Of a stretch of DNA of 15,113 bases, positions 13,256-15,113 are shown one piece after another (the stretch's first letter is position 1; each line of letters begins with the position of its first letter). The DNA lies in contig CABUZI010000037.1 in NCBI GenBank assembly GCA_902496005.1, positions 1 through 15,113 on the forward strand, given 5' to 3'. The notes beneath the pieces are model-generated. The model was given only the letters and a program-made list of their open reading frames with translations. It searched no databases and had not been told where the DNA came from. A program made the position numbers and the translations under genes. Origin of the DNA: an uncultured Collinsella sp. (GTDB taxonomy: Bacteria > Actinomycetota > Coriobacteriia > Coriobacteriales > Coriobacteriaceae).

Positions 13256-13474
13256 ATGAAAAAGCAGTTTAAACTCGACGAGATCGACTGCGCCAACTGC
13301 GCGCGCGAGCTTCAGGACGAACTTGCCAAGCTCGATGGCGTCAAGTCCGTTTCGGTCAACTTTATGACCCAGAAGTTGACGCTCGAGGCCGACGACGCCG
13401 AGTTCGACGAGGTTCTCGACCGCGTCGTGGAGTTCACCGCCGACGCCGAGCCCGACTGCGAGATCATTCTCTAG
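13256..13474 (+). CDS. Free-standing heavy-metal-associated (HMA) domain protein
   Basis: The 72-residue protein is a single ferredoxin-like HMA domain. Its metal site is DCANCAREL with C12 and C15, the C-x-x-C pair that replaces the usual GMTCxxC, preceded by acid D11 as in zinc/cadmium HMA domains. Residues 28-44 (DGVKSVSVNFMTQKLTLE) give the second strand and typical V-NF/T motif. C68 near the end is a possible further ligand. AAAGGA at 13243-13248 supports the start. It lies 63 bases after the repressor gene and 98 before the ATPase gene, which lacks an HMA domain, so it probably acts as the ATPase's metal donor or as a small buffer. Such domains are often fused to the ATPase N-terminus. 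Confidence 0.88.
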   Translation: MKKQFKLDEIDCANCARELQDELAKLDGVKSVSVNFMTQKLTLEADDAEFDEVLDRVVEFTADAEPDCEIIL

Positions 13475-13494
13475 CCCAGGTTACGCTGACCCGC

Positions 13495-13519
13495 AAGGCC
13501 GCGCTTCCCGCGGCCTTTG
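13495..13519 (+). terminator. Hairpin between the HMA and ATPase genes
   Basis: AAGGCCGCG (13495-13503) pairs perfectly with CGCGGCCTT (13509-13517) around the loop CTTCC, followed by only a short TTTGC. It could act as a weak terminator, lowering read-through into the ATPase gene, which has its own operator just downstream. Confidence 0.5.
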
Positions 13520-13530
13520 CTCGCGAAATT

Positions 13531-13550
13531 ATATGAGCGAGTGTTCATAC
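13531..13550 (+). promoter_or_regulatory. Third ArsR/SmtB-type operator, in front of the ATPase gene
   Basis: ATATGA at 13531-13536 and TCATAC at 13545-13550 flank eight bases, so it matches the two upstream operators except for the last base. Its left half and centre start (ATATGAGCG) and the GTGTTCATA end are also close to the second operator. A -10-like TACATT at 13548-13553 overlaps its right arm, with no good -35. Best read as a separate repressor-controlled promoter for the ATPase. Confidence 0.65.
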
Positions 13551-13572
13551 ATTCAAATGGGAGGATTGAATC

Positions 13573-15113
13573 ATGGCAACCGCCGATCCCAAAAAGAAAA
13601 AGAAGAGGCGCAAGAAGAAAGAGTCCCTTGAGCATAAGCGCAACCGTATCCTGGTAGCGCTAGGCATTTTTGCGGTGGTGTACGCCCTCGACGAGCTCGG
13701 TACCCTTACCGCCGCATTCGGCACCCCGGGTGACGTCTACGCCAGCTTTGTGCTGTTCCTGGTGCCGTTCCTAATTGCCGGCTACGACGTACTCCAGAAG
13801 GCGTTCAGCAACATCCGCCGCGGCAAGGCCTTCGACGAAAGCTTCCTCATGGCGGTCGCGACCATCGGCGCATTTGCCATGGTGCTCTTCCCCGACACCG
13901 ACCCGCACATGGCCGAAGGCGCCGCCGTCATGCTGTTCTATCAGGTCGGCGAGCTGTTCCAGGCATATGCCGTGGGCAAAAGCCGCAAGTCGATCAGCGC
14001 CATGATGGACATCGCGCCCGATTATGCCAACGTCGAGCAACCCGACGGCACACTCGAGCAGGTCTCCCCCGATGACATCGCCGTCGGCACCGTCATCGTC
14101 GTCAAGCCCGGCGAGCGCGTGCCCATCGACGGCGTCATCGTCGAAGGCGAGACGCAGCTCGATACCGCCGCCCTTACCGGCGAGTCGGTCCCCCGCCCGG
14201 CCAAAACCGGAGACGATATCATCAGCGGCTGCATCAACATGACGGGTCTCATCCACGTGCGCACCACCAAGCCATTTGGCGAGTCCACCGTCGCGCGCGT
14301 CCTGGAGCTCGTAGAAAACGCCAGCGAAAAGAAGGCGCGTACCGAGAACTTCATCACGCGCTTCGCCCGCGTCTACACGCCCGCTGTCACCGGCGCGGCT
14401 GCGGTGCTCGCACTCGGCGGCGGCCTGGTCACCGGCGCCTGGTCCGACTGGATCCTGCGCGGCCTGACCTTCCTGGTCGTCAGCTGCCCGTGCGCGCTCG
14501 TGATTAGCGTGCCGCTCAGCTTCTTTGGCGGCATCGGCGGCGCATCCAAGCTGGGCGTCCTCATCAAGGGCTCCAACTACCTCGAGACGCTCGCCGATGT
14601 GGATACCGTCGTCTTTGACAAGACCGGCACGCTCACCAACGGCACGTTTTCGGTCGTGGCGGTACACCCCGAGGCCGGCTATACCGAGCAGTCACTGCTC
14701 GAAGTCGCGGCCCTTGCCGAGTCGTTTTCCGATCACCCCATCGCACGGTCCATACGTGCCGCCTACCAGGGTGAGCTCGACCAGAATCGCGTGAGCGACT
14801 CCGCCAATGTCGCGGGCCACGGTTTCACGGCAACCATCGACGGCAAGCGCGTCGTCGTCGGCAATGCCAAGATGCTTGCTGCGGCCGGTATCGACGCTCC
14901 CAATTGCGAGGTCGTCGGTACGATCCTCCATGTACTAGTCGATGACACGTACGCCGGCCATATCGTAATTGCCGACACCATAAAGACCGATGCCGAGCAG
15001 GCGATTCGCGACTTGCACGCTGCCGGCGTCAAACGCACCGTCATGCTCACGGGCGACCGCGAGGATGTTGCGGCGTCTGTGGCCAAGCAGCTGGGGCTCG
15101 ACGAGTTCCACGC
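13573..15113 (+). CDS. Heavy-metal P1B-type ATPase (Zn/Cd/Pb type), partial at right edge
   Basis: A membrane pump that couples ATP hydrolysis to export of soft divalent metal. The visible 513 residues hold the actuator motif TGES (202-205), the metal-site CPC in SCPCALV (305-307), the phosphorylation site DKTGT with D349, the P1B-specific HP pair in SDHPIARS (388-389), and GDREDVA near 494-500. Likely helices lie near 26-48, 56-76, 90-106, 113-134, 268-290 and 296-318. The frame continues to the end of the window, so the last two helices are missing. The CPC motif with a zinc-type repressor and HMA protein upstream points to zinc, cadmium or lead rather than copper. The N-terminus has no HMA domain but begins with a lysine/arginine-rich tail (7-16). 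GGGAGGA at 13559-13565 fits the start. Confidence 0.93.
   Translation, partial: MATADPKKKKKRRKKKESLEHKRNRILVALGIFAVVYALDELGTLTAAFGTPGDVYASFVLFLVPFLIAGYDVLQKAFSNIRRGKAFDESFLMAVATIGAFAMVLFPDTDPHMAEGAAVMLFYQVGELFQAYAVGKSRKSISAMMDIAPDYANVEQPDGTLEQVSPDDIAVGTVIVVKPGERVPIDGVIVEGETQLDTAALTGESVPRPAKTGDDIISGCINMTGLIHVRTTKPFGESTVARVLELVENASEKKARTENFITRFARVYTPAVTGAAAVLALGGGLVTGAWSDWILRGLTFLVVSCPCALVISVPLSFFGGIGGASKLGVLIKGSNYLETLADVDTVVFDKTGTLTNGTFSVVAVHPEAGYTEQSLLEVAALAESFSDHPIARSIRAAYQGELDQNRVSDSANVAGHGFTATIDGKRVVVGNAKMLAAAGIDAPNCEVVGTILHVLVDDTYAGHIVIADTIKTDAEQAIRDLHAAGVKRTVMLTGDREDVAASVAKQLGLDEFH

Noticed and set aside
13771..14667. A 298-codon open frame on the minus strand
   Set aside because: It is antisense to the ATPase gene, whose motifs are intact.

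Overview
The window looks like the chromosome of a high-GC member of the Coriobacteriia, most likely Collinsella or a close relative. This is inferred from the GC-rich codon use, from the compact serC-serA pair followed by a DUF1015-like gene, and from a nuclease-fold accessory gene whose N-terminal half resembles proteins I associate with this class. No rRNA, tRNA, CRISPR array or complete insertion sequence was found.

Layout, left to right. Positions 1-645 hold a non-coding leader and a 57-codon remnant of a Phd-type antitoxin. Positions 646-3003 hold serC and serA, which carry out the first two steps of serine synthesis from 3-phosphoglycerate (in reverse gene order), closed by a strong terminator. 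Positions 3181-5130 hold an M20 metallopeptidase and a shortened DUF1015-like protein, closed by a 14-bp hairpin shared with the convergent minus-strand genes. Positions 5260-7209 (minus) hold a nitroreductase followed by two tandem histidine phosphatases. Positions 7445-8530 hold a six-helix HdeD/DUF308 membrane protein whose stop codon abuts the start of a YaiI/YqxD (DUF188) protein, with a strong terminator. Positions 8637-9725 (minus) hold a 10TM heavy-metal exporter family protein with a long His/Asp/Glu-rich loop, divergent from a DEDDh exonuclease gene at 9898-10866. Positions 10867-12752 form an AT-richer accessory patch with one gene, a PD-(D/E)XK/DUF559-like protein. Positions 12753-15113 hold a zinc-type efflux module: an ArsR/SmtB repressor, a free-standing HMA metal-binding protein, and a P1B-type metal ATPase that runs off the right edge.

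The clearest functional system is the right-hand metal module. The repressor has the complete alpha-5 zinc ligand set of SmtB-type sensors (D105, H107, H118, E121). Dyads of the form ATATGA-N8-TCATAT occur twice in front of it, one of them lying inside a near-consensus sigma-70 promoter, and a third, slightly degenerate copy lies in front of the ATPase. The ATPase has no HMA domain; the small HMA protein between the two genes probably supplies that function in trans. The exporter at 8637-9725 is a second candidate divalent-metal efflux protein about 3 kb away.

The most unusual items are the DUF559-like accessory gene, the shortened DUF1015 protein that has lost the usual DGHHR motif, the antitoxin remnant that keeps its two ends but lacks its middle, and several intergenic hairpins that look like dispersed repeats.
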